Assembly: GCA_947628175.1 (NCBI GenBank)
Contig: CANQZA010000002.1
Span: 16,033 to 80,032, forward strand
Length of the DNA stretch: 64,000 nucleotides
Direction of reading: 5' to 3'
From: an uncultured Clostridia bacterium
GTDB lineage: Bacteria; Bacillota; Clostridia; Oscillospirales; Acutalibacteraceae
Part shown: piece by piece, positions 39,553-49,374 of the stretch
Position numbering within the stretch: the stretch's first letter is position 1
Layout: every line of letters starts with the position of its first letter
Notes under the pieces: generated by a model
The model's database searches: none
Seen by the model: the letters and a program-made list of their open reading frames with translations, nothing else
Told to the model about the DNA's origin: nothing
Translations under genes and position numbers: made by a program

Positions 39553-40491
39553 TCATATATCTTTTTTATATTCAATGATGTCTTTCGCAATATAAATAGG
39601 CCGTTTTTTCGTTTCAATATAATTTTTTGCAAGGTATTCTCCGATTATCCCGACGGTGAAAAGCTGTACCCCGCCGAAAAACACAAGCAGTATGGCAAGC
39701 TGTGTAAAGCCGTCTACATTTATATGACTTGTGAGCTTTCTGATCAGCGTGATAACCGCATAAACGATACTCATAATAGTGGCGACAGAGCCTATGTAGG
39801 TGGCAATTTTAAGCGGAACCGTTGAAAAGGCTATGATTCCGTCCGACGCGTATTTTAACAGCTTTATAAAATTAAAACTGCTCCTGCCGTTCTGCCTCTC
39901 CTTCGCCACATAGGGTATATATTGTGTATTGAAGCCCACCCAACTGAATATTCCTTTTGAAAAGCGGTGATATTCGCCGAGAGAGAGAATGGCGTCTCTC
40001 ACATTTTTTCGAAAGGTGCGAAAGTCCGACGCGCCGCTTTTGAACGATATTTCAGTCATTTTATCGGCAAGCTTATAAAATGCGTCCTTGCAGGCGACGG
40101 TCAGCTTGTTTTCATGTCTGTTTTCCTGATAGGCGCACACGCAGTCGGTATCGGGATTTTCGTCAAGAATTTGCACCATCTGCTTAACCGTTGCGGGGTC
40201 CTGCTGCAAATCGGTGTCGATTATACATAAAAGCTCGCCCTCGGCATGCTCAAGTCCCGCGTACATTGCCGACTCCTTGCCGAAATTCCTTGAAAAATTG
40301 ATAATTTTCATATTTACTTCGCCAAGGTCCTTGAGTTTTTTTAATCTTTTAAAGGTATCGTCCTTGCTTCCGTCATTAATAAAAACAATTTCGTACATAT
40401 CCGTGTCGGGAAAAACGCTTTTTACCGAGTCCAGAAACGGACCTACATTATCTGCTTCATTATAGCAGGGACAGATAAATGACAATTTCAT
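39553..40491 (-). CDS. Family 2 glycosyltransferase, undecaprenyl/dolichol-phosphate-sugar synthase type (GtrB/YkoT-like)
   Basis: LSFICPCYNEADNVGPFLDSV...INFSRNFGKESAMYAGLEHAEGE...IDTDLQQDP...two C-terminal TMs. Confidence 0.93.
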   Translation of the reverse strand: MKLSFICPCYNEADNVGPFLDSVKSVFPDTDMYEIVFINDGSKDDTFKRLKKLKDLGEVNMKIINFSRNFGKESAMYAGLEHAEGELLCIIDTDLQQDPATVKQMVQILDENPDTDCVCAYQENRHENKLTVACKDAFYKLADKMTEISFKSGASDFRTFRKNVRDAILSLGEYHRFSKGIFSWVGFNTQYIPYVAKERQNGRSSFNFIKLLKYASDGIIAFSTVPLKIATYIGSVATIMSIVYAVITLIRKLTSHINVDGFTQLAILLVFFGGVQLFTVGIIGEYLAKNYIETKKRPIYIAKDIIEYKKDI

Positions 40492-40575
40492 GTTTTCACA
40501 TCCTTTGTCGGAATATTTTAGATGATTATGAAGAAATTGTCAATCAAACAGCCCAATGTTTACTTATTTTTTACA

Positions 40576-41169
40576 TTATGATTGTTTTCCCTTGAGCAGC
40601 GGAGAAAGAGGTTTATAAATCATCATTGACACAAGAGCGCATAGCAGCGCCTTGGCAAAGGTAAACGGAACATTGAAGAGGAGCAGCGCCTGAAAAATAT
40701 TTTCAACAGAAGGCAATATTGCCTGATACATATTGAGCACCGCCGTCTCGGGAAAACCGAGAACGGAATAGTAAAGCGGATAAATCACAAAGAAGTTGAG
40801 CGGAAGACTTACAACGGCCATTACGGCGGCGCCTGCAAAGCCCGCGGCAACGGCTCTTTTTTTTGTTTTGTTTTTTTTGTAGAGAAAACCTGCTGTGGCG
40901 GCAAAGCACGCACCCAGAACAAAATTTGAAAGTTCGCCCACAAAGCCGCTCTGGCTTACAGCCATATGAATAAGGTTTTTAAGCAGCGCGATGATTACGC
41001 CCGTTGCCGGACCGTAGGCAAACGCGCCGATAAGCTCGGGCAAATCCGAAAAATCAAGCTTTATAAAGCTGGGTATAATCGGAATGGAAAACTCGATGTA
41101 CTGAAGCACTACCGCAACAGCGGTGAGCATTGCGGTTCCCGTGAGAACCCTTACTTTTTTATTTTTCAT
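40576..41169 (-). CDS. ribU: Riboflavin ECF transporter S component
   Basis: TAMLTAVAVVLQYIEFSIPIIPSFIKLDFSDLPELIGAFAYGPATGVIIALLKNLIH, preceded by an FMN riboswitch. Confidence 0.94.
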   Translation of the reverse strand: MKNKKVRVLTGTAMLTAVAVVLQYIEFSIPIIPSFIKLDFSDLPELIGAFAYGPATGVIIALLKNLIHMAVSQSGFVGELSNFVLGACFAATAGFLYKKNKTKKRAVAAGFAGAAVMAVVSLPLNFFVIYPLYYSVLGFPETAVLNMYQAILPSVENIFQALLLFNVPFTFAKALLCALVSMMIYKPLSPLLKGKQS

Positions 41170-41197
41170 TTTTTCTCCTTTTTTGGGCAAAAGAGAT

Positions 41198-41220
41198 GCC
41201 CCGACACATTGTATCGGGGC
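41198..41220 (-). terminator. Attenuator/terminator-type hairpin of the FMN riboswitch
   Basis: gccccgacacattgtatcggggc hairpin between the aptamer and ribU. Confidence 0.6.
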
Positions 41221-41239
41221 TTAAATGTTTGACCGCGGG

Positions 41240-41372
41240 CATAATCCTGTGCCCTTACATTTTCTCTCATCCGGACTTTAACCGTTGGTATCGGAGTTTC
41301 ACCGATTCGGCCGCTAAAGCGGTTCGCGGACTGTACCGCCAGTGGGGAATTTCGCCCCGCCCTGAAAATATA
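41240..41372 (-). ncRNA. FMN riboswitch (RFN element)
   Basis: Minus strand GGGCGGGGCGAAATTCCCCACTGGCGGTACAGTCCGCGAACCGC...GAATCGGTGAAACTCCGATACCAACGGTTAAAGTCCGGATGAGAGAAAATG. Confidence 0.96.
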
Positions 41373-41439
41373 TTTTGTACTACTATTATATTATGTGGAT
41401 ATATTTTGTCAACTGTTTTTTAAAGAATTATCGCTTTTT

Positions 41440-42159
41440 TCAGTCCATATTGCCGGTGAGCAGCATTATTGCGGTCAGCGCGGCGACGGGAGCTGTCTGT
41501 GTTCGCAGGATTCTTTTTCCGAGCGTTGCCTGAACCGCGCCTGATGAAAGGACCGTTTCAACCTCATTCTTTTCAAATCCGCCCTCCGGGCCGATATAAA
41601 CCGAGACAGAGCGGACCTCCGGATAAATTATATTTTTAAGTCCTGCGCCTCCGCCCTCGTAAAAAAGAATTTTAAGCTCGCTGCTGTCCCCGCGCACTGC
41701 TTTTTCAAAATTCAGAAAAGGGCAGATTTCGGGTATGATGCCTCTGCCGCTCTGCTGTGCGGATTCAAGCGCGATTTTCTGGTATCTCAGCAATTTTTTT
41801 GCCATCGATTTTTCGTCGGGGCGGCTTACACAGCGGTTTGTCAAAACAGGTACGATTTTTGTTATTCCGAGCTCGGTGCATTTTTGCACAATATCCTCCA
41901 TTTTATCTCCCTTGGGCACAGCCTGATAAAGCGTTACGGCAACAGTGGGCTCTGCGTGATCCGCCTGTCTGTAACACACGGAAAGCTCGACGGTGTCAGG
42001 TGTTACGCGCTCTATCATACAGCCGTAATTTTCACCGTTGTGGGCGAGGGTGAGCATATCGCCCTTTTTCATTCTGAGCGATTTTGCAATATGGCGTGAC
42101 GGCTCACCGGTCAATATTACTTTTTCCTGCGGTGTAAAATCAACAAACAGCTTTTTCAT
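41440..42159 (-). CDS. rsmE: 16S rRNA (uracil1498-N3)-methyltransferase
   Basis: HIAKSLRMKKGDMLTLAHNG...YQAVPKGDKMEDIVQKCTELGITKIVPVLTNRCV...YIGPEGGFEKNEVE. Confidence 0.94.
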   Translation of the reverse strand: MKKLFVDFTPQEKVILTGEPSRHIAKSLRMKKGDMLTLAHNGENYGCMIERVTPDTVELSVCYRQADHAEPTVAVTLYQAVPKGDKMEDIVQKCTELGITKIVPVLTNRCVSRPDEKSMAKKLLRYQKIALESAQQSGRGIIPEICPFLNFEKAVRGDSSELKILFYEGGGAGLKNIIYPEVRSVSVYIGPEGGFEKNEVETVLSSGAVQATLGKRILRTQTAPVAALTAIMLLTGNMD

Positions 42160-42232
42160 ATTAATTACCATAGCCTTTCCGAACGCAAACAGTAAATTAA
42201 AAATTATTATACGCTTTTGAGTCTGCCTCAAA

Positions 42233-43051
42233 TCAGAGATTGTTTCTCGCCCAATGAAAAAGATACTGCTGGGCAATTCCGCTGATTCCGTCAAAACACG
42301 CGGGCAGACCGTCTGGGTAATGCGCCATAACCCTTTTCATCCAAACATCGACAGGAAAGGCGTCGTAAAATCCGAAACCGAAAAGAAGCGCGCAGTCCGC
42401 AACCTTAGTACCCACTCCGTAAATTTTTAAAAGCTCTTTTCTCGCCTCGTCAAGAGAGAGAATCTTTATTTTGTCCAGGTCAATCTCTCCCGACGCGACC
42501 GCCTTTGAAAGGCGCGCAAGATATTTTGCCCTGTAGCCTGTTCCCAGCGCCTCAAAGTCGGAAATACTAAGGCTGCACAGGCGTTTTGCGTCGGGGAAGG
42601 AGTAAAAGCCGTTTTCAAGCGCTTCACCGTAGGTTTGACAAAGTTTTTTAATAATGCCTTTTATCCTTTTAATGTTGTTTTGCTGGCTTATGACAAAGGA
42701 GCACAGCGCCTCCCAGCTATTCTGATTCAAAATTCTTATGCCGTAGTATTCATCGACCGTAGCGGACAAAAGGGCGTCGCTTTTAAGTCTGGCACAGATT
42801 TCTTCATAATCCCTGTCAAGGTCAAAATAACGGCGCCAGATCGTTTCAAAATTTTCTTTGGTGGTATTTTTAAGAATAAATCTGCCCTCTTCATTCTTTA
42901 TATTCAGAAAAACGCCGTCTGCGGCACCGCTCCAGCTTCCGTCCGGCTGTTTTTCCCACCGGAATGCCTGTCCGCAGTCGAGTGTTAAATCAAGGTTAAG
43001 GCACTTTACATCGTCAAGGATGATATCGTTGCCGGTAAAATTAATTTTCAT
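42233..43051 (-). CDS. ogg: 8-oxoguanine DNA glycosylase (OGG1/AlkA-like)
   Basis: LNLDLTLDCGQAFRWEKQPDGSW...SQQNNIKRIKGIIKKLCQTYG...GVGTKVADCALLFGFGFYDAFPVDVWMKRVM (HhH-GPD). Confidence 0.92.
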   Translation of the reverse strand: MKINFTGNDIILDDVKCLNLDLTLDCGQAFRWEKQPDGSWSGAADGVFLNIKNEEGRFILKNTTKENFETIWRRYFDLDRDYEEICARLKSDALLSATVDEYYGIRILNQNSWEALCSFVISQQNNIKRIKGIIKKLCQTYGEALENGFYSFPDAKRLCSLSISDFEALGTGYRAKYLARLSKAVASGEIDLDKIKILSLDEARKELLKIYGVGTKVADCALLFGFGFYDAFPVDVWMKRVMAHYPDGLPACFDGISGIAQQYLFHWARNNL

Positions 43052-43274
43052 AATACAAATCCTGTTAAAAAAGTTACTTTGAGTATAACATTTATTTGTC
43101 AAGAGGGAAAGATAAAAATAGCATTTTAACCAAAAAAATATTACAAATTTGGGTTTTTCAAAATTGTTGAAAACTATGTGTAAATTTATGAAAATTTGAA
43201 AAAAGTGACTAATTTTTAATTTTCAACAGTACAAAATCGTTGTTTTAAAGGCGTTTTAAGCGATATTTTCAACA

Positions 43275-43372
43275 TTTTCCACATAGTTTTCCACAATGGG
43301 AATTTTTTCAGCCAATATACTTTTTGTTATAGAAAAAGCTTGTCAAGAAAAATTTTATCAATATTTTCCACA
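43275..43372 (+). promoter_or_regulatory. Cluster of three DnaA-box-like 9-mers (TTTTCCACA)
   Basis: TTTTCCACA at 43275-43283, 43287-43295 and 43364-43372 in a ~400-bp AT-rich intergenic region. Confidence 0.6.
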
Positions 43373-43455
43373 AAATCTGACAAAAAAATTTTAGTATAAT
43401 ATGCGGGCTTTGTTCCTACACTAATTGTATAAATTTGAAAGGGAAATTTGTGCAG

Positions 43456-43725
43456 ATGATTAAAGGTGTGAATAAACAGATTTTAGAAGTGACCAATACG
43501 GATAATCCTTATTTTGAAAAAATTATTTTTTTCGTCAAGCCCGAATATAAAAACGAGGATACGAAAAAGCTTCAAAAAGAGGCCGAGAGCCTTGCCGCTA
43601 CGGCTCAGAAGCCGCCGAAGGTTAAAATGAGCAAACGGCAGATCATTCGGTTGCTGCTCAATTCCATGCTGTTTACGCTTGCGGGATGCGCACTGACCTT
43701 TCTTATAAATATGTTATTAAAATAA
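43456..43725 (+). CDS. Small single-TM protein of unknown function
   Basis: MIKGVNKQILEVTNTDNPYFEKIIFFVKPEYKNED...C-terminal TM; next to sleB. Confidence 0.75.
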   Translation: MIKGVNKQILEVTNTDNPYFEKIIFFVKPEYKNEDTKKLQKEAESLAATAQKPPKVKMSKRQIIRLLLNSMLFTLAGCALTFLINMLLK

Positions 43726-43738
43726 AGGAATGGTGATT

Positions 43739-44449
43739 ATGACTGTTTACAAGGCGTTCAGAAATTTTATAGCCGCTGTGATTGTTGTTTCGATTCTCCT
43801 GGGCGGAGCGGCCGCAGGCGCAGTATGCTACAAAGCCTTTTTCGGCGAACAGAGCACCTATGCGCTTTCAAAGCTGGGCTCAACAGGAGACGAGGTAAGG
43901 TCTATACAAAAAAAGCTGTCCCAGCTCGGATATTACAAGGGCTCGGTTGACGGAATTTACGGCAGTGCCACGAAATCGGCAGTTACCGCCTTTCAGCGCA
44001 ACTGCGGTATAACGGCAGACGGTATCTGCGGAAAGCAGACACTGCTCTATCTGGGGCTTGGAGGCGGCAGCGGTTCTTCCGCGAACACACAGTATTCAAG
44101 CTCTGATGTAGAGCTTCTTGCAAAAGTAATAAGCGCCGAAGCAAGGGGCGAGTCATATGAGGGGCAGGTTGCCGTAGGCGCGGTAATTCTCAACAGAGTC
44201 AAGCACCCGTCCTTTCCTGATTCCATCAGCGGTGTTGTTTATCAAAACGGTGCATTTTCGTGCGTCAATGACTCAAACTGGTATGCGGCCGTTACGGATT
44301 CCGCAAAAAGAGCGGCGGTTGACGCGATTAACGGCTGGGATCCGTCGGGCGGAGCAATATACTATTTTAACGCAAAAAAGACAAACGACGCATTTATGCA
44401 TTCCCGCCCCGTTGTGAGAACGATCGGCGACCATAAATTCTGCGTATAG
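43739..44449 (+). CDS. sleB: Spore cortex-lytic enzyme SleB-like (PG_binding_1 + Hydrolase_2)
   Basis: GDEVRSIQKKLSQLGYYKGSVDGIYGSATKSAVTAFQRNCGITADGICGKQT...LAKVISAEARGESYEGQVAVGAVILNRVKHPSFP. Confidence 0.9.
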   Translation: MTVYKAFRNFIAAVIVVSILLGGAAAGAVCYKAFFGEQSTYALSKLGSTGDEVRSIQKKLSQLGYYKGSVDGIYGSATKSAVTAFQRNCGITADGICGKQTLLYLGLGGGSGSSANTQYSSSDVELLAKVISAEARGESYEGQVAVGAVILNRVKHPSFPDSISGVVYQNGAFSCVNDSNWYAAVTDSAKRAAVDAINGWDPSGGAIYYFNAKKTNDAFMHSRPVVRTIGDHKFCV

Positions 44450-44555
44450 CTTTCTGAATTAGTTATGCAGAAAAGGGGCTGTCTGAGCTGTTATTGCAAC
44501 GCAGGCAGTCCCTTGTACCGTCTATATGAGATACGCTGTCAGGCTTTTTCGTTTT

Positions 44556-46532
44556 TTAAAGCACCGGCGGCTGTTTTTTTATTATCATTGTTCTGAGTGA
44601 ATTTGCAATGGCAATCAGGCATACGCCTACATCTCCGAAAACAGCAAGCCACATGGCGTTTTCATCAAAAACGCCTGCCGCACAGCCTATGATTATGAGT
44701 ATTTTAACGATGAGAGAAAAGGCAATGTTTTCACGGACAATGCGGACTGTTTTTTGGGCGATTTTTCTGCCGAGCGGAATTTTTGAAAGCGAGTCGCCCA
44801 TTATAACCATATCCGACGCCTCAATCGCAATATCCGAGCCGGCCGCGCCCATTGCAATTCCCAGATCCGCCGCCGCGAGAACGGGAGCGTCGTTAATTCC
44901 ATCGCCTGTGTAAAGGACGGTTGAGCCGTTTCTTTTAAGCTCCTTTACTTTTTCCACCTTTTCTTCGGGCATAAGCCTTGAATAGACGGTGTGAATTCCC
45001 GCCTTTGCGGCGATATCTCTTGCGATAGGCGCCTTGTCACCCGTTAGCATAACGGTTTTTGTTATTCCCGCGTCACGCATAGCCGCAATGGCGCGGCGGC
45101 TGTCCTCCTTTATTATATCGGCAAAGACGATGTCGCCCAAAAACTCCGATTCGCTGCAACAGTACACGGCTGTTCCGATTGCCTGCGTTTCCGTGAATGC
45201 AACGCCTGCCTCTTTCATCATTTTCTCGTTGCCGACAAAATATTTTTTGCCGTCAACAACTGCCGAAACGCCCATCCCCGCATAGTTTTTCGCGTCCTCT
45301 ATAACACATTCGTCCGCATATTGCCCGAAAGCAAGGCAAATGGATTTTGCGAGCGGATGGTTGGAATACCTTTCACACGCGGCTATAATTTTAAGAAGCT
45401 CCCTGTGCTGATTGTCATGGCAGCGGCAGTTAAAGCATTCGCATTTTACATATTCAAATTTACCGCTTGTTATTGTTCCGGTTTTGTCAAATACGCCCGT
45501 ATCGACTTTTGCAAGCACCTCAAGATAATTGCCGCCCTTGACGAGTATGCCCTCCTTGGAGCAGGCGCCGATACCGCCGAAAAAGCCGAGCGGAATGGAA
45601 ATTACAAGCGCACACGGGCAGGAGACAACAAGCGCCGAAAGTCCTCTGTATATCCATTCACTCCAGCTCTGATTAAAGAAAAGCGGGGGAATCAGAACAA
45701 TACAGAGCGCGGCAAGACATACAATGGGTGTATATATTTTTGCAAATCGTGTTATGAATTTTTCCGTATGACTCTTTTTTTCCTGTGTATCCTCAAGCAA
45801 ATCAAGTATTTTTGCAACCGTTGAGTCCTTGTATTCTTTGATCGCGCGTATCTTCAGAGCACCGTCCGTATTGACACAGCCCGCGAGAATCTTATCTCCC
45901 ACACCCTTTGAAAGGGGGATGGATTCTCCGGTCAGAGCTTTCATATCAATCTGTGCCGAGCCTTCGATTATTTCGCCGTCAAGGTCTATCCTGTCGCCCG
46001 GTCTTGCTATGATGACTTCCCCGGCTTTGACCTCCTCCGGATTTAAAACAATCTCCTGATTATTTCGCACAACCGTGACCTGCGAGGGCTTGAGCTCCAG
46101 CATATCCTTTATGGATTTTCTGCTCCTTGCGACAGCGAGTCCCTGCAAAAATTCGCCTATTGTATAAAGCAGCATAACGGCGCAGCCTTCGGAGTATTCC
46201 CTGATTGCAAAGGCGCCGATCGACGCAATGCTCATTAAAAAGTTTTCGTTAAAGATGTTGCCTTTTATAACACCCTCGACAGCCTCCCGGACCACCTCAA
46301 AGCCGACGATAAGATATGAAATAAGGTAGCATATCAGGTAAACAAATTCAGGCAGCTTTGTACATTCGCTTATTATGTATCCCGCGGCAAAAAAAGCTCC
46401 TCCGGCCGCGATTTTAAAAATAAATTCTTTTTTATTGATGTTTTCGTGGTTATGACCGCAGCCGCAGTCCGATCCGTGATGCTCATGCGCACAGCAGTCG
46501 TCATGGCAGTGCTCGTGATGATGTTCTGACAT
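44556..46532 (-). CDS. Heavy-metal-translocating P1B-type ATPase (Zn/Cd type) with His/Cys-rich N-terminus
   Basis: MSEHHHEHCHDDCCAHEHHGSDCGCGHNH...SCPCALVISIPLGFFGG...FDKTGTIT...GDGINDAPVLAAADLGIAMG. Confidence 0.95.
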   Translation of the reverse strand: MSEHHHEHCHDDCCAHEHHGSDCGCGHNHENINKKEFIFKIAAGGAFFAAGYIISECTKLPEFVYLICYLISYLIVGFEVVREAVEGVIKGNIFNENFLMSIASIGAFAIREYSEGCAVMLLYTIGEFLQGLAVARSRKSIKDMLELKPSQVTVVRNNQEIVLNPEEVKAGEVIIARPGDRIDLDGEIIEGSAQIDMKALTGESIPLSKGVGDKILAGCVNTDGALKIRAIKEYKDSTVAKILDLLEDTQEKKSHTEKFITRFAKIYTPIVCLAALCIVLIPPLFFNQSWSEWIYRGLSALVVSCPCALVISIPLGFFGGIGACSKEGILVKGGNYLEVLAKVDTGVFDKTGTITSGKFEYVKCECFNCRCHDNQHRELLKIIAACERYSNHPLAKSICLAFGQYADECVIEDAKNYAGMGVSAVVDGKKYFVGNEKMMKEAGVAFTETQAIGTAVYCCSESEFLGDIVFADIIKEDSRRAIAAMRDAGITKTVMLTGDKAPIARDIAAKAGIHTVYSRLMPEEKVEKVKELKRNGSTVLYTGDGINDAPVLAAADLGIAMGAAGSDIAIEASDMVIMGDSLSKIPLGRKIAQKTVRIVRENIAFSLIVKILIIIGCAAGVFDENAMWLAVFGDVGVCLIAIANSLRTMIIKKQPPVL

Positions 46533-46534
46533 AA

Positions 46535-46831
46535 TTATTCCTCCACATGTTCTGTTGCACAGTTAATAATGGTTTTTACATGGTCGTCCGCAAGGGAATA
46601 GATCATGCTTTTCCCCTCACGCCTGTATTTAATAAGATGATTTTGCTTTAATATTCTGAGCTGATGTGATATTGCCGTTTGTGACATCTGAAGCATCTGC
46701 GCAATTTCGCTCACGCAAAACTCACCGTCAAACATGGCAACCAGTATCCGTATTCGTGTTGAGTCGGAGAAAACCTTAAACAAATCAGCCAAATCATAAA
46801 CAAGTTCGTCGTCGATATTTTCACAGTCCAT
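46535..46831 (-). CDS. ArsR/SmtB-family metalloregulator
   Basis: DLADLFKVFSDSTRIRILVAMFDGEFCVSEIAQMLQMSQTAISHQLRILKQNHLIKYRREGKSMIYSLAD. Confidence 0.94.
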   Translation of the reverse strand: MDCENIDDELVYDLADLFKVFSDSTRIRILVAMFDGEFCVSEIAQMLQMSQTAISHQLRILKQNHLIKYRREGKSMIYSLADDHVKTIINCATEHVEE

Positions 46832-46844
46832 ATATGTACCTCCT

Positions 46845-46870
46845 CTCATATGAACAAGTGTTCATATGAG
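46845..46870. promoter_or_regulatory. Perfect 12-2-12 palindrome, probable ArsR/SmtB operator
   Basis: CTCATATGAACA-AG-TGTTCATATGAG immediately upstream of the arsR-like start. Confidence 0.85.
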
Positions 46871-46879
46871 CATTATATG

Positions 46880-47551
46880 CTATTTTTCAAATAATGTCAA
46901 GCTGTTATTTGCATCTACTGTCGCGAGGAGTATATTTTCAATTTTTTTATTCTGTGCTTTGACCTGTTTTTCAAGCTCCTTTTTTGTCATACCGGCATTT
47001 TTAAGGTCGTTTTCCATAATTTTTCCGTCGATAATAACATTTATGCAAAGCCCCTCTCTCACGGGCGCAAAGTTAAAATCCTTGGGATTGAGCTGTCTTT
47101 TGAGCGGCATCGGCTGAAAGCTGATTTTGCCCGTGTTTTCCATAATGGCGTAATCAATGTCGCCGATATTGAAATATCCGTTTATTCTCGCGCTGGCAAG
47201 CAAATCGTCAATATCTATTCTTGCTTTTTTGATATTGTCCTTTATGATTTTGCCCTTTTCTATTAATATTATAGGTCTGCCGGAGATAAACTTTCGCGCC
47301 TTGATGCTTTTTTGTGAGAGGAGAGACAGCGACAGCCCGATTATGCCGTAAATGAGCATTGCGGTGATACCCTTCCACCACTCTATGTCAATATTTGTTG
47401 ACATTTCCGCTGCGACCGAGCCTATTGTTATTCCTACAACATAATCAAAAAAGCTCAATTCGCTTATCTGCCTGTACCCTATAATTTTTGTTATTGCGAA
47501 CAAAACGACAACCGAAGCGAGAGACAATAATACAATATATAAAAATTCCAT
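46880..47551 (-). CDS. DUF421 (YetF/YcaP-like) membrane protein
   Basis: TKIIGYRQISELSFFDYVVGITIGSVAAEMSTN...RPIILIEKGKIIKDNIKKARIDIDDLLASARINGYFNIGDIDYAIMENTGKISF. Confidence 0.92.
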   Translation of the reverse strand: MEFLYIVLLSLASVVVLFAITKIIGYRQISELSFFDYVVGITIGSVAAEMSTNIDIEWWKGITAMLIYGIIGLSLSLLSQKSIKARKFISGRPIILIEKGKIIKDNIKKARIDIDDLLASARINGYFNIGDIDYAIMENTGKISFQPMPLKRQLNPKDFNFAPVREGLCINVIIDGKIMENDLKNAGMTKKELEKQVKAQNKKIENILLATVDANNSLTLFEK

Positions 47552-47640
47552 AAAATCACCTTGCATTATTTTAGGCAGATTTTATGGAATTATGTATTAA
47601 AAAAGAAGAACATGAATTTATGCGCTTTTTTAAGAAAATG

Positions 47641-49227
47641 TTATTCGGTCGGGGAATAGCCGCTGTCGAGCGACTGAATAACCTTTACCGATTCGTCAAT
47701 AATATTTTGGTATTGTGTTTCGTTTTTGCCCGAAAGGTAGGTTATCTGATATTGCGAGGCGTCAAACGATGTATCCTCGTCGTTGAGAAACATCGGGACC
47801 TGATAACCCTTCCGGCTGAACTGTGACTGATAAACATATTCATCATCTATATAATAATCCCTGTAGCCGTAGTTATACTCCATTCTGGCATTATATACCG
47901 AATCAAATCCTTCACCCTTCATACGGTAAATTCTTGAGGAAGCGGTATATGCGTACTGCGTTTCATATGAATAGGTGTTGACGCAGATCTGTATATTTTT
48001 TGTATTTTTTTTGAGCATTACAAAATTGGCGTCGGTATTGTCCATGAGAGAGGAAACGGAATTTTTGGAGAAGATTTTTTTTGCGACGGTGCCGTTCCAG
48101 TTATATACCTCCATACAGTAAACGGGCTCCTCGACAATATAAAATTCACCGCTGTAGGAATTCGTACGGCTTTGGCGCATTTTTCTTCTGTACACAAGAA
48201 ACAGCTCCTCGTTGCCGTCGCCATTGAAGTCCGTCAGCGAAACAAGCGCGAGACCGTCTATGTATGATGCGCCGTCCTCGGTGACAATCTTTGCCCTGCC
48301 GTATTTCTGGTTTCGGCTTTCAACAATTTCATAATACGCTTCGGCCTTGAGCTGTGCATCCGTTTTTCTGCTTTCAAGCTCTGCAAGGGACTGAATTGAA
48401 AAGCTGTCGATATTTTGTGTGACCGTTTCCGTAATCACCTCAGCCTTTGATTTTCTGAGTACGGACAGCCGTATTGTTTCAAAATCCGAAGCGTTTATCT
48501 TATCGTCAATATAGTATATGTCGTCTTTATAATCATATTTGCAGTCGGAATCCCTTTTGAATTTGTTTCCCCTGAGCGCAAACAGCTCTGTTTTTTCGGG
48601 CGTATCCGGTTTTGATTTACATATATAGTATTTGCTGTTTTTATGATAAAAGCCTACCCACGCTCCGTCTTTTTCGTTTTTTGTGGAGTTTGCCTTGTCG
48701 CTGTAGAACTTAACAAATTTCTTTTTGTGATAGCCCCACACTTCAAGATAGTAAACATTTTTTTCGTTATAGCATATCATAAGCTCGTCTGAGCCGTCGT
48801 TGTCAAAATCCATCTGCCTTGCGTAGCAGAGCCCTGTCAGGCGGGCGGTATTTTCGCCGTATTTTTTCGCATCAAGGCTCTCCCACTTGACCGTGCCGAG
48901 TTTAACCATATAATCGGTGCATACCGTGCCCGCGTCCTTGCAGAATTGATCGTTTTTTTCATTCTGTGCATTGATCGCGTGCATAAAAATAAGAACAAAC
49001 AACAATACAAATATTAAAAACAGCACAAAGGCAAGCAGTTTAAGCAACCGTCTTTTGATGTCGGGAAGTCCGTGCAGCCTTTCAGCCAGTTCTCCGCTCA
49101 TAACATAATGAACCGCAGTGCCTATAAAATCGGCAATTTCGCGAAAATCTATATCAGGCAGTGAAAAACGGCACTTTTTGCGAATATCCTCCTGGGGGTC
49201 ATCATCAAAATAATTATACCTTTTCAC
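47641..49227 (-). CDS. Membrane-anchored protein of unknown function with VCBS/FG-GAP-like segments
   Basis: One TM; repeated DFDNDGSDELMICYN and DFNGDGNEELFLVYR Ca-binding-like motifs. Confidence 0.7.
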   Translation of the reverse strand: MKRYNYFDDDPQEDIRKKCRFSLPDIDFREIADFIGTAVHYVMSGELAERLHGLPDIKRRLLKLLAFVLFLIFVLLFVLIFMHAINAQNEKNDQFCKDAGTVCTDYMVKLGTVKWESLDAKKYGENTARLTGLCYARQMDFDNDGSDELMICYNEKNVYYLEVWGYHKKKFVKFYSDKANSTKNEKDGAWVGFYHKNSKYYICKSKPDTPEKTELFALRGNKFKRDSDCKYDYKDDIYYIDDKINASDFETIRLSVLRKSKAEVITETVTQNIDSFSIQSLAELESRKTDAQLKAEAYYEIVESRNQKYGRAKIVTEDGASYIDGLALVSLTDFNGDGNEELFLVYRRKMRQSRTNSYSGEFYIVEEPVYCMEVYNWNGTVAKKIFSKNSVSSLMDNTDANFVMLKKNTKNIQICVNTYSYETQYAYTASSRIYRMKGEGFDSVYNARMEYNYGYRDYYIDDEYVYQSQFSRKGYQVPMFLNDEDTSFDASQYQITYLSGKNETQYQNIIDESVKVIQSLDSGYSPTE

Positions 49228-49350
49228 CTTTTCACCGCCTTTTCGGTATTGTTATGAAGCAATTTTAACATATAATGCGCATATTGGCAATAAGCAATAA
49301 ATTATATGTCCGCGCCTTCGCGATAAGCACCCGTACCGTGATAAAAAATA

Positions 49351-49374
49351 AAACCGGCTCAAAAAGCCGGCTTG
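49351..49374 (-). terminator. Terminator downstream of tRNA-Gly
   Basis: aaccggctcaaaaagccggctt hairpin, with a T-rich run on the minus strand. Confidence 0.7.
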
